Positions 8,061 through 17,322 of a stretch of DNA of 64,000 nucleotides are shown piece by piece. Each line of letters starts with the position of its first letter. The stretch's first letter is position 1. The notes under the pieces are model-generated. The model was not told where the DNA came from. It did not search any database and saw only the letters and a list, made by a program, of their open reading frames with translations. Source of the DNA: Actinobacteria bacterium HGW-Actinobacteria-7. GTDB lineage: Bacteria > Actinomycetota > Coriobacteriia > Anaerosomatales > PHET01. Both the position numbers and the translations under genes were made by a program. The stretch covers positions 1 to 64,000 of the forward strand of contig PHET01000019.1 in the NCBI GenBank assembly GCA_002841275.1. The letters run 5' to 3'.

Positions 8061-11000
8061 CGGTCCCCTCCCTCATCTCCGCGGTCGACTTCGCGGTCGA
8101 ATCCTGGATCACAACCGACAGGATAGCCACGTCGTCTCGAAGGTCACCTTGCGCATACGCGCGCACCTCATCAAGGAGGTCGGCGGCAAGCGTCAGCGAA
8201 TCGTGCCGCGCAGCAAAGAACTCACTGACGCGTTCCTCTCCGAAGAAGCTCTTCCCCTCTCGCGCCTCAGTGACACCGTCGGTGTACAGAATGATGCTGT
8301 CTCCAACGTTGAGCGGAGTCTCGAACTCGTCGAACGGCGCGTCAGCAGCCGCGCCAAGCAGGGGCCCGGTGGTGACCAGGCGCTCGATGGAACCGTCGGG
8401 ATGGCGAAGCAGCCCAGGCGGATGCCCGCCATTAGCCCACGCGAGCGAGCGTAGTGAAGGATCGTAGCGGCCAACCCATAAGGTGACGATATCGCTGGCG
8501 ACTCCCGACTCGGTCGTCATCCGGTTGACCTCGGAAACCACCCCGGCGGGCGTCAGACCCGCTGCAACCAGAGCGCGAACGGCGAACTTGATCATGGTCG
8601 TCTTGGTCGCCGCATGCACACCCTTGCCGCACACATCAGCAATGGAGAACCAGATCGCCGCGTCTTTCGCACGGAACAGGTCGTAGTAGTCCCCACCAAT
8701 CTCGGTGTCCGAACCGGCAGGTTGGTAGACACTGGACGTCACGAGTTCGGGAAACTGCGGCAGGGCCTCGGGAATGATGGACTGTTGAAGAATCGTGGCG
8801 ACGTCGTGTTCACGGCTGTACAGACGCGCGGTGTCGAGTGCGAGCGCCGCTTGAGACGCGAAGGTCTGCAACACGTTCATGTCCTCGGAATCGAACGCTC
8901 CCGCCGTCGCCGAGAAGACCATCAGCACACCGATGGACCTACCGCGCGCGAGCAACGGCACGGCCAGCAGCGAACGCAGGTCGTTGTCGGCAGCGGCACC
9001 TGCAACGCCCTTCATGCTGGCGTGCAGATCGCGTACGGCAACAGGCTCTGTGCTTGAGAACACCCGTCCCGGCAGATCCTCACCAGGACCTACGTTCAGA
9101 TGCAGGACGCTCGCAGGAACCGAGCCTCGGGCCATCGCTGTCGTGAGTTCCTTCTTCCTGGTATCGAACGACAACAGCGCCACAGCGTCGGCCTCGAGAA
9201 TCTTCTGAACCACGTCCAGGACACGATTGAGAACGACATTGACCTGGAGCGAGGATCCCACTGCCTGGCTGATGCGGAAGATGGTCTCAAGGTTCGCGGC
9301 GCGAGTCACGGCCCGCTCATAGAAGTACGCGTTCTCGAGCGCGAGGGCGACCTCATCGGCAAACGCACGGGCAATCGTGAGCGGGTCTCTATGTACGACA
9401 GACTGTGCCAGCACGGCCACCATGACAGCACCGTACTCACGATCGAGGGCGATCGGGGCCACGATGAGCTTCTCCCCGTCGAACTCGTCGAGCAACCGAT
9501 CGACTGCAGGGCGGTCGCTACGGCGCATCATCACTGCGTCTCCCCCGCCGAGGAGCTGTGCCTGACGCGCCGCTTCGACGATATCCCTGCCGCGTAGCCC
9601 GGGTTCGTACTTCTCAAGCCCGAAGACTTTGGGATCCAACGGGACGATTGCGACAAAAGGAGCCCCAAGCGCCTCTTGAACGATTCCCCGCACCGCGGAC
9701 AGCGCGACCTCGAGCCCCTCCGGCCGGACGAGCTCCTCGGCGACCGCCCTGAGCGCTTCCGCAACCCGCCGAGAATCCCGTTCTTCTTTGAACAGACGCG
9801 AATTGTTCACCGCGACTGCGGCCTGCGCCGAGAACGTCCTGACCATCTCCCGCTCAGCATCCGTGACCGGATCCTGGGAGTCCCGCAGAACGACGACCAC
9901 GCCCATGGGCTCGTCTCCGACCAGAAGCGGCGCCGCCAGTGCTCCCGAGTGCGAGCCCTCGATGCCCGGGAGTTCTGCCGCCAGTCGCTCGGCGCCGCCG
10001 GTGATGTCAGCAGGCTCAGCCGTGCTCAAGGTTCCACCAAGCCAGCCTTTGACATCGGCGCTCAGCGGAAACACGCCCGCGAGGTCGATGCCACGTGTGC
10101 GCACCGGCACAAGGAGAGTGCCTTCTTCGTTGAGCAGGTAGATAGCCGCGGCCCCCGGCCCGACGATATGACCCATCGCCGAGAGGATCCGGTCCAGAAC
10201 CTGATCAAGCTGTGACGCGCTGGCAAGCAGCTGAGAGAGATCCTGAAGTGCGTTCAACCGGAGTGCTACCAAGTTGAACGCGCCGGCGACACGCCCGATC
10301 TCGTCGTCGCGATCTGCCGCCAGCTGTTTGACATACGAACCCGCCGCGGCACTACGCGCAGTACGTTCAAGGACTCGCAGCGGGTGGGCAAGACGCCTTG
10401 AGCTCGCCCAGAGCGCAAACAGCGCGCCCGAACCCCCCACGATCAGAATGGCAAGGGACGGAGCGACCGCTCGAAGGGTGTCGCGCACTGCGATGCCCGC
10501 TGATTCGGCGATGACGAGACGCCACTGGACCCCGGGCAAACCTTTCAGGTCCGAGTAGTGGCCCTGCATCGGGCTGCCGTCTGCGAGGCGTGCCGTCACG
10601 CGGCCTGTGCTACTCCCCGACGCCGTCCACCGCGCGCCGGCGAGCCGTAACCCCCTGCCCTCAGCGCTTGCGGCCAGGATGTTGTCCTCGCCATCGAGCA
10701 CCACGACCGCTCTGCCAGGCAAGGAGCTCTCGATTGTCCGTACGAGATCGTCCAGAAAGGCCGCGTCCACTCGCACCACGATCAGATACGACGCGCCGCC
10801 TTTGCGAATGCCGGCCCGAGTGAACCACAGTTGCCGATCCCCGGGAGTCTCAGGGGGCAGGAGAAAGAAGCCATCGACACCCTGCCGCGCGCGATCGAAC
10901 GCCGGAAGCGCTCGGACCCCTGTACCAGCGACCGGCGAGACAGCGGTGACGATCTGCCCATTCGCTCGTGTCACGTACGCGGCCTTGAAGAGGTTCTTGT

Positions 11001-11289
11001 TCTCGCGCAGCACAGCCTCGACGTCAGACACACTCTCCGTGTCATCACGCGTGACCGACAGCCGGCCGCTCACCGCGTCGGCAACAGAGACGACACGGGT
11101 CAGTGTGCTCTCGACGCGATCCTCGACGACCTGGACAGCCAGTAGATCGCGGCTGGCAGCCTTCTCAACGGAAAGGCGATAGGCGCTGAACGACGCAACA
11201 CCCATCGCGGCCGCGACCGTGAGCACGCCTACCGTGAAGGTCACGCGCACGATACGCGCGGCAAGTCCTCCTTGTGCCCGCTTTGTCAC
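8053..11289 (-). CDS. sensor PP2C phosphatase, RsbU/SpoIIE-like (Cache-HAMP-GAF x3)
   Basis: This 1078-residue membrane receptor phosphatase is read as follows: an N-terminal helix near 14-34, an extracellular Cache-like sensor to about 275, a second helix about 278-298, HAMP about 300-350, three GAF domains about 355-505, 525-660 and 680-825, and a C-terminal SpoIIE/PP2C domain about 850-1065 with EIGGDYYDLF and the metal-site segments SIADVCGKG and ILYTDGVTE. It should dephosphorylate an STAS serine in response to an external signal and intracellular ligands. The gene overlaps the STAS-kinase fusion that follows, its obvious substrate. Three tandem GAF domains make it longer than typical RsbU. 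Confidence 0.9.
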   Translation of the reverse strand: MTKRAQGGLAARIVRVTFTVGVLTVAAAMGVASFSAYRLSVEKAASRDLLAVQVVEDRVESTLTRVVSVADAVSGRLSVTRDDTESVSDVEAVLRENKNLFKAAYVTRANGQIVTAVSPVAGTGVRALPAFDRARQGVDGFFLLPPETPGDRQLWFTRAGIRKGGASYLIVVRVDAAFLDDLVRTIESSLPGRAVVVLDGEDNILAASAEGRGLRLAGARWTASGSSTGRVTARLADGSPMQGHYSDLKGLPGVQWRLVIAESAGIAVRDTLRAVAPSLAILIVGGSGALFALWASSRRLAHPLRVLERTARSAAAGSYVKQLAADRDDEIGRVAGAFNLVALRLNALQDLSQLLASASQLDQVLDRILSAMGHIVGPGAAAIYLLNEEGTLLVPVRTRGIDLAGVFPLSADVKGWLGGTLSTAEPADITGGAERLAAELPGIEGSHSGALAAPLLVGDEPMGVVVVLRDSQDPVTDAEREMVRTFSAQAAVAVNNSRLFKEERDSRRVAEALRAVAEELVRPEGLEVALSAVRGIVQEALGAPFVAIVPLDPKVFGLEKYEPGLRGRDIVEAARQAQLLGGGDAVMMRRSDRPAVDRLLDEFDGEKLIVAPIALDREYGAVMVAVLAQSVVHRDPLTIARAFADEVALALENAYFYERAVTRAANLETIFRISQAVGSSLQVNVVLNRVLDVVQKILEADAVALLSFDTRKKELTTAMARGSVPASVLHLNVGPGEDLPGRVFSSTEPVAVRDLHASMKGVAGAAADNDLRSLLAVPLLARGRSIGVLMVFSATAGAFDSEDMNVLQTFASQAALALDTARLYSREHDVATILQQSIIPEALPQFPELVTSSVYQPAGSDTEIGGDYYDLFRAKDAAIWFSIADVCGKGVHAATKTTMIKFAVRALVAAGLTPAGVVSEVNRMTTESGVASDIVTLWVGRYDPSLRSLAWANGGHPPGLLRHPDGSIERLVTTGPLLGAAADAPFDEFETPLNVGDSIILYTDGVTEAREGKSFFGEERVSEFFAARHDSLTLAADLLDEVRAYAQGDLRDDVAILSVVIQDSTAKSTAEMREGTVE

Positions 11290-11386
11290 AGCCGCATTCT
11301 CTCCTGCTCCACACCTGACACCAGGCCTCGAGTGACTACCTAGGCAGGAGATACCCTAACAGAGCAGCGCCCATCGGGTGGTGGCA

Positions 11387-12133
11387 CTATCCCCCGATAT
11401 CCGGAAGACGCACTTCGATGCCGGGAACGACCGATGACAGCCAGTTGGCGAGCAGGCCCAGTCTCCCGGTCGCGATGAGCAGGCCCACGACGACCAGCAG
11501 CCCGCCGGCGACCCGATTGATGGTCAACGAATGGCGCTGCAGCCAACGCATCAATCCTCGAAGGCGACCAAACAACACGGCAACTAGGATGAAGGGTATC
11601 CCCAGGCCCAACGAGTACATCACCAGCAGCAACGCGCCCTGTGAGACACTACCCGATGATCCCGCCATCGCCAGAATAGTTCCAAGAATCGGTCCGACGC
11701 ACGGCGTCCACCCAGCGGCAAAAGCCATGCCCATCACAAGCGAAGCGCCCTCCCCGAAGGCACGCGACTTCTCAAGATCCACTCGTGCCTCACCGTAGAG
11801 CCATGGCACCTTGATTATTCCGAGCATCAGGATGCCAAATGCGGCCACCGCCAGCCCGGCGATGACCTCGATGGTCCCGCGATACGCAGAGAGGAACTGG
11901 CCCAGAAACGACGCAGTGGCGCCTAGGGCAACAAACACCACCGAGAAACCGAGAACGAAGAGGAGTGCCGGAGAGAGGACCCTGCCCAGAGATGGGCGCT
12001 CATCGGCAAGTTCTGCAGTTGTGAGTCCGGTCATGAATGACAGATAGCCAGGAATCAGCGGCAACACGCAGGGAGAGAGAAAAGACAGCGTACCGGCTGC
12101 CAGTGCGATCAACAGTGCGGACATATCAGGCAT
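11387..12133 (-). CDS. ccdA: CcdA-like thiol-disulfide transmembrane protein
   Basis: This 248-residue protein has six predicted membrane helices and belongs to the CcdA/DsbD-beta family, which carries electrons from cytoplasmic thioredoxin across the membrane to extracytoplasmic thiol proteins, for example during cytochrome c maturation. The two active cysteines lie in helices 1 and 4 (LSFLSPCVLPLIPGY and GWTPCVGPILGT). The ATG at 12133 (MPDMSALL) was chosen because an AGGAG site is five bases upstream; eight further upstream codons lack such a site. Its promoter carries a perfect CsoR/CstR-type palindrome, and thioredoxin in this window has the same arrangement, so the two are probably co-regulated. 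Confidence 0.9.
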   Translation of the reverse strand: MPDMSALLIALAAGTLSFLSPCVLPLIPGYLSFMTGLTTAELADERPSLGRVLSPALLFVLGFSVVFVALGATASFLGQFLSAYRGTIEVIAGLAVAAFGILMLGIIKVPWLYGEARVDLEKSRAFGEGASLVMGMAFAAGWTPCVGPILGTILAMAGSSGSVSQGALLLVMYSLGLGIPFILVAVLFGRLRGLMRWLQRHSLTINRVAGGLLVVVGLLIATGRLGLLANWLSSVVPGIEVRLPDIGG

Positions 12134-12178
12134 GAAGACTCCTGGTCGACGACTCATCAGTGGTCAAACAACCACCGT

Positions 12179-12207
12179 AGCATACCCCATGGGGTATTTC
12201 TGCACAA
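12179..12207 (-). promoter_or_regulatory. ccdA promoter with CsoR/CstR-type operator
   Basis: On the minus strand a -35 TTGTGC (12207-12202) and a -10 TATGCT (12184-12179) are separated by exactly 17 bp. The perfect 16-bp palindrome ATACCCCATGGGGTAT occupies 12182-12197, filling most of the spacer and providing the first bases of the -10. The operator ends 49 bp before the ccdA start. A bound repressor would block RNA polymerase. The palindrome matches the form published for CsoR/CstR-family operators. The regulator is probably the tandem-domain protein at 19314-19907, an inference from the shared motif. Confidence 0.75.
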
Positions 12208-12235
12208 CCCGAGGTCGAACAGCGCGACGCGCCGT

Positions 12236-12457
12236 CTAGGACAGAAGCTCCGCATCGTAGCCAGCCGACTGGATAGCAGTGATCAGCTGAGGAACGGACA
12301 CGCGCTCATCGTCGAACACCACGGCGCTCAGACCGGTAGCGTGGTCGGTCTTGGACTCGACCACGCCGTCGAGTTCCGTAAGGGTCATGTCGACGAGCAT
12401 GGAGCATGAGCTGCAATGCAGGCCGGAAGTCGCAAAGCGGGCAGTTACCTGTGACAT
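12236..12457 (-). CDS. HMA-domain metallochaperone-like protein
   Basis: This 73-residue protein consists of a single heavy-metal-associated fold (beta-alpha-beta-beta-alpha-beta), as in CopZ/MerP. The metal site is GLHCSSC with cysteines 15 and 18, and the C-terminal helix segment (LITAIQSAGYDAELLS) is typical. It should bind a soft metal such as Cu(I), Hg(II) or Zn(II), or could serve as a thiol carrier. No P-type ATPase is adjacent. It lies just upstream of the ccdA promoter on the same strand, with the operator in the gap after its stop codon, so ccdA can be transcribed independently of it. Metal specificity cannot be fixed from sequence alone. Confidence 0.85.
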   Translation of the reverse strand: MSQVTARFATSGLHCSSCSMLVDMTLTELDGVVESKTDHATGLSAVVFDDERVSVPQLITAIQSAGYDAELLS

Positions 12458-12537
12458 GGTCTCTCCTCAGCCAATCGCAATCAGGGCACAGCGAAGTGTC
12501 GAACTCACGTTATCACGTTGGGGCCGGTTTCCGACGA

Positions 12538-12894
12538 TCAGCGCGTGGGGACCATCTCTGCCGGCGCCACGACCTCTTCGGGCACGCGAGCACCGCAGTG
12601 CGGGCACAACCGCCATTCGGAGTAGACTGCCCCTCCACACTCAGGGCATTGCACCATGGTGTGGTTGCCAATGTCCGAATGCTCGGCCGAATCGACCGGC
12701 GCGGCAAACGTCCACGCGAACCAAGCGGCGGCGATGCCGGTCACGACCGACAGAAGCCACGCGACAGGAGCAAGCGGATTGTCCGTGGCGATCCAATGAG
12801 GATCGAACTCCGCGATGATGCCGGCCAACGTGAGCGAGGACACGAGTCCGGCCACGAAGGAAGCAGTAACGCGTGTTGCCCTCAGTTTCGTCAC
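12538..12894 (-). CDS. small membrane protein with C-terminal zinc ribbon
   Basis: This 118-residue protein has two hydrophobic helices (about 10-28 and 42-65) followed by a cytoplasmic zinc ribbon made of two CxxC pairs (CPEC and CPHC) around residues 83-102. I do not recognise a specific family beyond the zinc-ribbon class. It follows the NtrC-type regulator with a 60-bp gap on the same strand. The ribbon could mediate protein contact or DNA contact near the membrane. Both the frame and the spaced cysteine pairs argue that it is real despite its small size. Confidence 0.65.
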   Translation of the reverse strand: MTKLRATRVTASFVAGLVSSLTLAGIIAEFDPHWIATDNPLAPVAWLLSVVTGIAAAWFAWTFAAPVDSAEHSDIGNHTMVQCPECGGAVYSEWRLCPHCGARVPEEVVAPAEMVPTR

Positions 12895-12954
12895 GATTGC
12901 CCTTTGCAGGAGTTGTTTGGACGACTTCCAAGGTGCAAGCGGCGTGCCAGTGGC

Positions 12955-14304
12955 CTACAGCCCCAGCCTCTGCATCCGGACCTCCAACGTCTTGGTCGTC
13001 AGCCCTAGGAGTTTCGCAGCTTTGGGTGTGTTACTTCCGGAACGGTCCAAGGCCTGCCGAACGAGGTCGAGTTCGACCTCCTCGAGGTCAACACCCGCCT
13101 CAGGCAGCACGAATCCACCTGCAACCCGTTCGATGCCGCACGCGTTGGAGCGAATCTCGGCAGGCAGGTCCTCTACACCGATCTCGTCGTCATGAGATAG
13201 GATCACAATCCGCTCGATGGTGTTCTCCAGCTCACGGATGTTGCCCGGCCATTGATACCCGCTGAGTGCCTGGATCGCCGCCGCAGACAGCGCCTTGGTA
13301 CCGGCGCGGTACTTCTCCAGAAAATGGGCCGCCAACACGGGAATGTCAGTCGGCCTCTGCCTCAACGGCGGAAGCGTGACAGGCACCACATTGAGACGGT
13401 AGAAGAGATCCTCTCGGAAGATCCCATCAGCGATGAGCTGCTGGAGGTCTTGGTTGGTGGCAGCCACGACTCGGACATCCACATCAATCGTGCGCGTACC
13501 GCCAAGACGTTCGAACTTGCGCTCCTGCAACACGCGCAACAGTTTGACCTGGGTCGCAAGTGAGATGTCGCCGATCTCATCGAGGAACAGCGTTCCGCCG
13601 TTGGCCATCTCGAATCGGCCGGGCTTGGCGTTGACCGCGCCAGTGAACGCGCCCTTCTCGTAGCCGAACAGCTCACTCTCAAGAAGAGTCTCGGGCAGCG
13701 CGCCGGCCGAAACGGAGACGAACGGCCGATTCGCCCTGTCGGACAGGTCATGGATGGCTCGCGCGATCAGTTCTTTGCCGGTGCCGGACTCGCCGTAGAT
13801 CATGACCGTCGCGCTGGTAGGAGCCACCTTGCGTACAGTCTCCAAAATGGCGAGCATGCCTGGATCCGAGGCGACGATACCTTCTACGTCGTAGTCCTTC
13901 TGCACCTCTTCGCGAAGTCGCTCGACCTCGGCTGCGAGCTCCCGGAAGTGCATGGCCTTGTCGAGTGCGAGCTTGAGCTCTTCGAGGTCGAAAGGCTTGG
14001 TGAGATACTCGCTCGCACCAGCCTTCATCGCCTCGACCGCGGTTGCCACATTGCCGTGAGCGGTAAGCATGATTATGGGAAAGGTCGCCCCCTGGCCTCG
14101 CAGACGCCTGAGGACCTCCATGCCGTCCGGTGCAGGCATGCGATGGTCAAGGACCATTATGTCGGGCTCCTGCTCCGCAACCGCGGCCAAGGCCTCTTTC
14201 CCATCAGCTGCCTCGACGACTTCGAACCCCTCGGGTGCCAACGCCTGCCCGAGCACCCAGCGCATGTTCTTCTCGTCGTCAACGATGAGAATCCTCTTGG
14301 TCAT
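12955..14304 (-). CDS. sigma-54-dependent NtrC-family response regulator
   Basis: This 449-residue activator has the full NtrC architecture: a receiver domain (1-120) with phosphoacceptor Asp53 in VLDHRMP, an AAA+ domain (about 140-370) with Walker A GESGTGKE, the sigma-54 contact loop GAFTGA and Walker [12 protein letters not shown], and a C-terminal Fis-type helix-turn-helix ending at the stop. It is predicted to bind upstream activating sites and open sigma-54 promoters. It is third in the operon rpoN-histidine kinase-regulator, so the kinase 12 bp upstream is its probable partner. The closeness of receiver and HTH to atypical NtrC proteins leaves the target genes open; nitrogen control is possible but not shown. 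Confidence 0.92.
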   Translation of the reverse strand: MTKRILIVDDEKNMRWVLGQALAPEGFEVVEAADGKEALAAVAEQEPDIMVLDHRMPAPDGMEVLRRLRGQGATFPIIMLTAHGNVATAVEAMKAGASEYLTKPFDLEELKLALDKAMHFRELAAEVERLREEVQKDYDVEGIVASDPGMLAILETVRKVAPTSATVMIYGESGTGKELIARAIHDLSDRANRPFVSVSAGALPETLLESELFGYEKGAFTGAVNAKPGRFEMANGGTLFLDEIGDISLATQVKLLRVLQERKFERLGGTRTIDVDVRVVAATNQDLQQLIADGIFREDLFYRLNVVPVTLPPLRQRPTDIPVLAAHFLEKYRAGTKALSAAAIQALSGYQWPGNIRELENTIERIVILSHDDEIGVEDLPAEIRSNACGIERVAGGFVLPEAGVDLEEVELDLVRQALDRSGSNTPKAAKLLGLTTKTLEVRMQRLGL

Positions 14305-14316
14305 GCCGGTCCTTCC

Positions 14317-15849
14317 CTAGTCATCCATTGAAGCTGGCAGCGTCACAACGAACGTCGTGCCCGCGCGTGAACTCTCAATCTCGATATGCCCATCGTGCTC
14401 GTCGATGATACGGTGCACGATGGTCAAGCCCAACCCTGTCCCGTCAGCTCGTTTTGTGAAGAACGGGTCGAAGACCTTGTTGAGATCCTCGGGCGCAATA
14501 CCCGGCCCGTTATCCGACACGGTTATCACCACGTAGTCATCGGTGCTCGAACCCGAGATGTCTATCTGACCTCCAACACGATCCATCGCCTGTACGGCGT
14601 TGGTGACGAGGTTCAAGAACACCTGCTTCAGCTGGTCGGGATCTCCGAACACGGGCCGCAGATCGTCGTCCCCGATTCCCACGTCGATGGTCACGTCGGC
14701 CTGCTTCGCGAACCGGTTGGTGAAGAGAACCACATCCTCGAGCACGCTCTTGAGATCCGTGCGCACGAGAGTGGGCTTGCTGGGCCGTCCGAAGTCGAGC
14801 AGCGCCTTGATCACCTTGTCGAGCCGGTCGATCTCCTGCTTGACCACCCCTGCTGCCTCGTGGATTCGCTCGGGGTCCGCCTGAGCGTCTTCGAGCAGCT
14901 GTACGGTAGCGCGGATGACCCCCAGAGGGTTGCGGACTTCGTGCGCCACACCGGCGGTCAGCTCGCCCATGGCTGCCAGTCGGTCCGCTCTGATGAGTTG
15001 GTCGGTGAGCGCCTTGATGTCTGAGACGTCCTCAAGCGTCACGACGGCGCCGAGCACAGTGCCTCCCACCGCGCGCATGCGCGAGGTGGACGCCTGAACA
15101 TGGATCTCCTGTCCTGAAGCCGTGACAAGACTCGCGTCTCTCAGAGCCAGCGGCAAACGCCCGGCAAGGACCTTCGACACGTCCGAAGCGAGTCCGCCGT
15201 CATCTTTGAAGAGCAGCCCAATCGGCTTGGGAACCATGTCGAACTCCGATATGCCAAGCATGCGTTCGGCCGCAGGGTTCGCCGTGGCGACGGAACCGTC
15301 TGGCCCAACAGTGAGCACCGCAGACGTGATCGAGCGGAGAATGGACGAGGTGTAGTCCTGTACGTTGATCAGTTGGATAGCGCGTTCTTCGAGCTTCTTG
15401 TAGGCCTCTTCCAACTGGAGAGACACCTGGCGCAGGTCTCGAGTCCTGCTCTCCTCGACGTCTCTGACGATGCCGAACAGAAGCCCTACACCCAGATACG
15501 ACGCGATCTCAAGCGCGTTGTCGAATCCCATGCCAAGCGCCTGATTCAGCGAAATCTGCGCATGGATTCCGAAGGGAATCGCGGCGCCGAGTGCCGCCAG
15601 AAGTCCACCGCGCTTCCCGAAGATCCATGCCGCATACACAATCGGAACAAAGAACAGCCGGCGGTACAGAAGGTGCAGAGGGACGTTAGCAGGCGTGTTG
15701 TCCGTGAAGATGTGCACGATCGTGAGGATCGAAAGCATGACCACAACGGCGGCCAGCGCCCGTGCGTTGCCCGAGCGGGCCACGGGCACCGCGCCATCAA
15801 CGCGCGACGTCTGAGGTCGGCGCGGCAGACCGATGCGATCCGGTGTCAT
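14317..15849 (-). CDS. membrane PAS histidine kinase (NtrB/AtoS-like)
   Basis: This 510-residue sensor kinase has an N-terminal membrane part of about three to four helices (roughly residues 25-130, with RRLFFVPIVYAAWIFGKRG), a short coiled linker, a PAS domain (about 165-270), a HisKA domain with phospho-His in GVAHEVRNPLG near residue 297, and a HATPase domain with NLVTNAVQAM and GTGLGLTIV. The ATG at 15849 overlaps the stop of rpoN (ATGA) and has a GAGG ribosome site, so it was preferred to a GTG six codons upstream. It is expected to phosphorylate the NtrC-type regulator encoded next. The signal is unknown, but the membrane module resembles those found in sensors of membrane or redox state. 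Confidence 0.9.
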   Translation of the reverse strand: MTPDRIGLPRRPQTSRVDGAVPVARSGNARALAAVVVMLSILTIVHIFTDNTPANVPLHLLYRRLFFVPIVYAAWIFGKRGGLLAALGAAIPFGIHAQISLNQALGMGFDNALEIASYLGVGLLFGIVRDVEESRTRDLRQVSLQLEEAYKKLEERAIQLINVQDYTSSILRSITSAVLTVGPDGSVATANPAAERMLGISEFDMVPKPIGLLFKDDGGLASDVSKVLAGRLPLALRDASLVTASGQEIHVQASTSRMRAVGGTVLGAVVTLEDVSDIKALTDQLIRADRLAAMGELTAGVAHEVRNPLGVIRATVQLLEDAQADPERIHEAAGVVKQEIDRLDKVIKALLDFGRPSKPTLVRTDLKSVLEDVVLFTNRFAKQADVTIDVGIGDDDLRPVFGDPDQLKQVFLNLVTNAVQAMDRVGGQIDISGSSTDDYVVITVSDNGPGIAPEDLNKVFDPFFTKRADGTGLGLTIVHRIIDEHDGHIEIESSRAGTTFVVTLPASMDD

Positions 15850-17237
15850 CGGCGGCGCCTCGCCCACGAAGGCTCGATTCCCAACTCCTCGCGGTACTTG
15901 GCCACGGTCCGTCGAGCCACCGTCACCCCCTCGGCTGTGAGCAGCTCGGCCAACCTCTGGTCCGAAAGCGGCTTTGACGCATCCTCGTCTTTGACGAGCT
16001 CGCGAAGGCGCTGCTTGATGCTGGTCGACGCAACGTCCATGCCTGTGGACGTGCGATAGCCGCCACTGAAGAAGTACTTAAGTTCGAACAGCCCGTACGG
16101 CGTTGCCATGTACTTCCCGGTCACCCCTCTGGAGACCGTGGACAGATGAACGCCGATCTCGACCGCCACATCCTCGAGCCTCAAAGGCCGTAGCGGTCCC
16201 CGGCCGTCCTCGAAGAAGTCCCGCTGCACTTCCAGCACTATCTCGGTGATTCGGGTGACCGTGTCCTTGCGCCGATCCACATTGCGGATGAAGCTCTCGG
16301 CCGAACGAATCTTATCCTTGAGATAGCGTCTGGTCTCATCATCGGCGTTCGAGCCCGACCGCAGCATCGACCGATAGCGCGGTGAGACCCTGAGCGCTGG
16401 CAGCGCCTCATTGTTGGGGATGATCAACCAGTCCTCATCGAAGCGCCTCACCGTCACATCTGGAACGATGTACCCCGGAGACGGTCCCGGCGAAAACGCG
16501 CCAGCCGGGCGCGGGTTCAGAATCCTGAGGATCTCCACCAGCCGTCTGACCTCGTCCTCGTCCACCCTGAGCGCGCGAGCAACCCTCTTGAAGTGGTTGG
16601 ATGCCACGTCGTCCAGATGGTCCTTGATGATGCGCGTCAGCCGAGGCTCGTCGATTCCGAGGAACTCCATCTGGAGGCACAGGGCTTCGGCAAGGTCACG
16701 AGCACCAACCCCGGGGGGGTCCAGCTGCTGGATAGCCTCGAGCCCCGCCTTGGCGACGTCTACCGACTCACCCACCAGGGTCGCTATCTCCTCCAACGAA
16801 CCCCTGAAGAACCCGTCGACATCAAGAGAACCTACGACGGCCTTCGCCGCGTGCGACACCGCGGGCGAGATATCAAGCAGCGTCAGTTGGCCGAGAAGAT
16901 AGTCATCGAACGTCTGCACGCCACCAACGAACTCCTCGGTATTCGCCTGCTCAGCGTTGGGATCCCGAGGTGATGTCGGTTCGATCTGGTCAAGATCGTC
17001 GTACATCTCGAGCCATTCGTCCCACGAGCGCTCGTCTTCCCGCTCCTCGAGAGGTTCTTCACCCTCGGCCGGCTCGGAGTCGGTCTCGTCGACCTCGAGA
17101 ACGGGATTCTCGAGCATCTCCGCCTCCACCATCTGCTGGAGTTCGGCAACGGGCATCGCGAGTATGGCAAGCCCCTGGTAGACCTGGGGCGAAAGCGTCA
17201 TCTTCTGACGCAGTTCGGGGCGCTGCTGTAGTTCCAT
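15846..17237 (-). CDS. rpoN: RNA polymerase sigma-54 factor
   Basis: This 463-residue protein is a complete sigma-54. It has a Gln/Leu-rich region I (MELQQRPELRQKMTLSPQ) and an acidic linker near 55-75 with several Glu/Asp runs. The core-binding domain is in the middle, followed by the DNA-contact helix-turn-helix and the invariant RpoN box ARRTVAKYREELGI, which ends 8-10 residues before the stop. It directs transcription from -24/-12 promoters and requires an AAA+ activator, one of which is encoded two genes downstream. Sigma-54 is absent from most Actinobacteria, so its presence is notable here. A sigma-54-like promoter sits just upstream of the gene. The ATG start is preceded by GGAGG. Confidence 0.97.
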   Translation of the reverse strand: MELQQRPELRQKMTLSPQVYQGLAILAMPVAELQQMVEAEMLENPVLEVDETDSEPAEGEEPLEEREDERSWDEWLEMYDDLDQIEPTSPRDPNAEQANTEEFVGGVQTFDDYLLGQLTLLDISPAVSHAAKAVVGSLDVDGFFRGSLEEIATLVGESVDVAKAGLEAIQQLDPPGVGARDLAEALCLQMEFLGIDEPRLTRIIKDHLDDVASNHFKRVARALRVDEDEVRRLVEILRILNPRPAGAFSPGPSPGYIVPDVTVRRFDEDWLIIPNNEALPALRVSPRYRSMLRSGSNADDETRRYLKDKIRSAESFIRNVDRRKDTVTRITEIVLEVQRDFFEDGRGPLRPLRLEDVAVEIGVHLSTVSRGVTGKYMATPYGLFELKYFFSGGYRTSTGMDVASTSIKQRLRELVKDEDASKPLSDQRLAELLTAEGVTVARRTVAKYREELGIEPSWARRRR

Positions 17238-17284
17238 TGCCCCTCCTCCGTCGGCTCTTGGGGCCGCTGGGAAGCGCGGTCAAC

Positions 17285-17300
17285 TGCAAAAAATATACCA
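17285..17300 (-). promoter_or_regulatory. candidate sigma-54 promoter of rpoN
   Basis: On the minus strand TGGTATATTTTTTGCA keeps the GG and GC dinucleotides separated by exactly 10 bp. It matches nine of the eleven defined positions of TGGCAC-N5-TTGCA. The -12 GC lies about 49 bp before the rpoN start, a plausible distance. The region is AT-rich against a high-GC background, so chance similarity is a real possibility. If real, rpoN would need its own product, or a low basal promoter, for expression. Confidence 0.4.
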
Positions 17301-17322
17301 CTTTCAGCGCTCAATCATTCAC

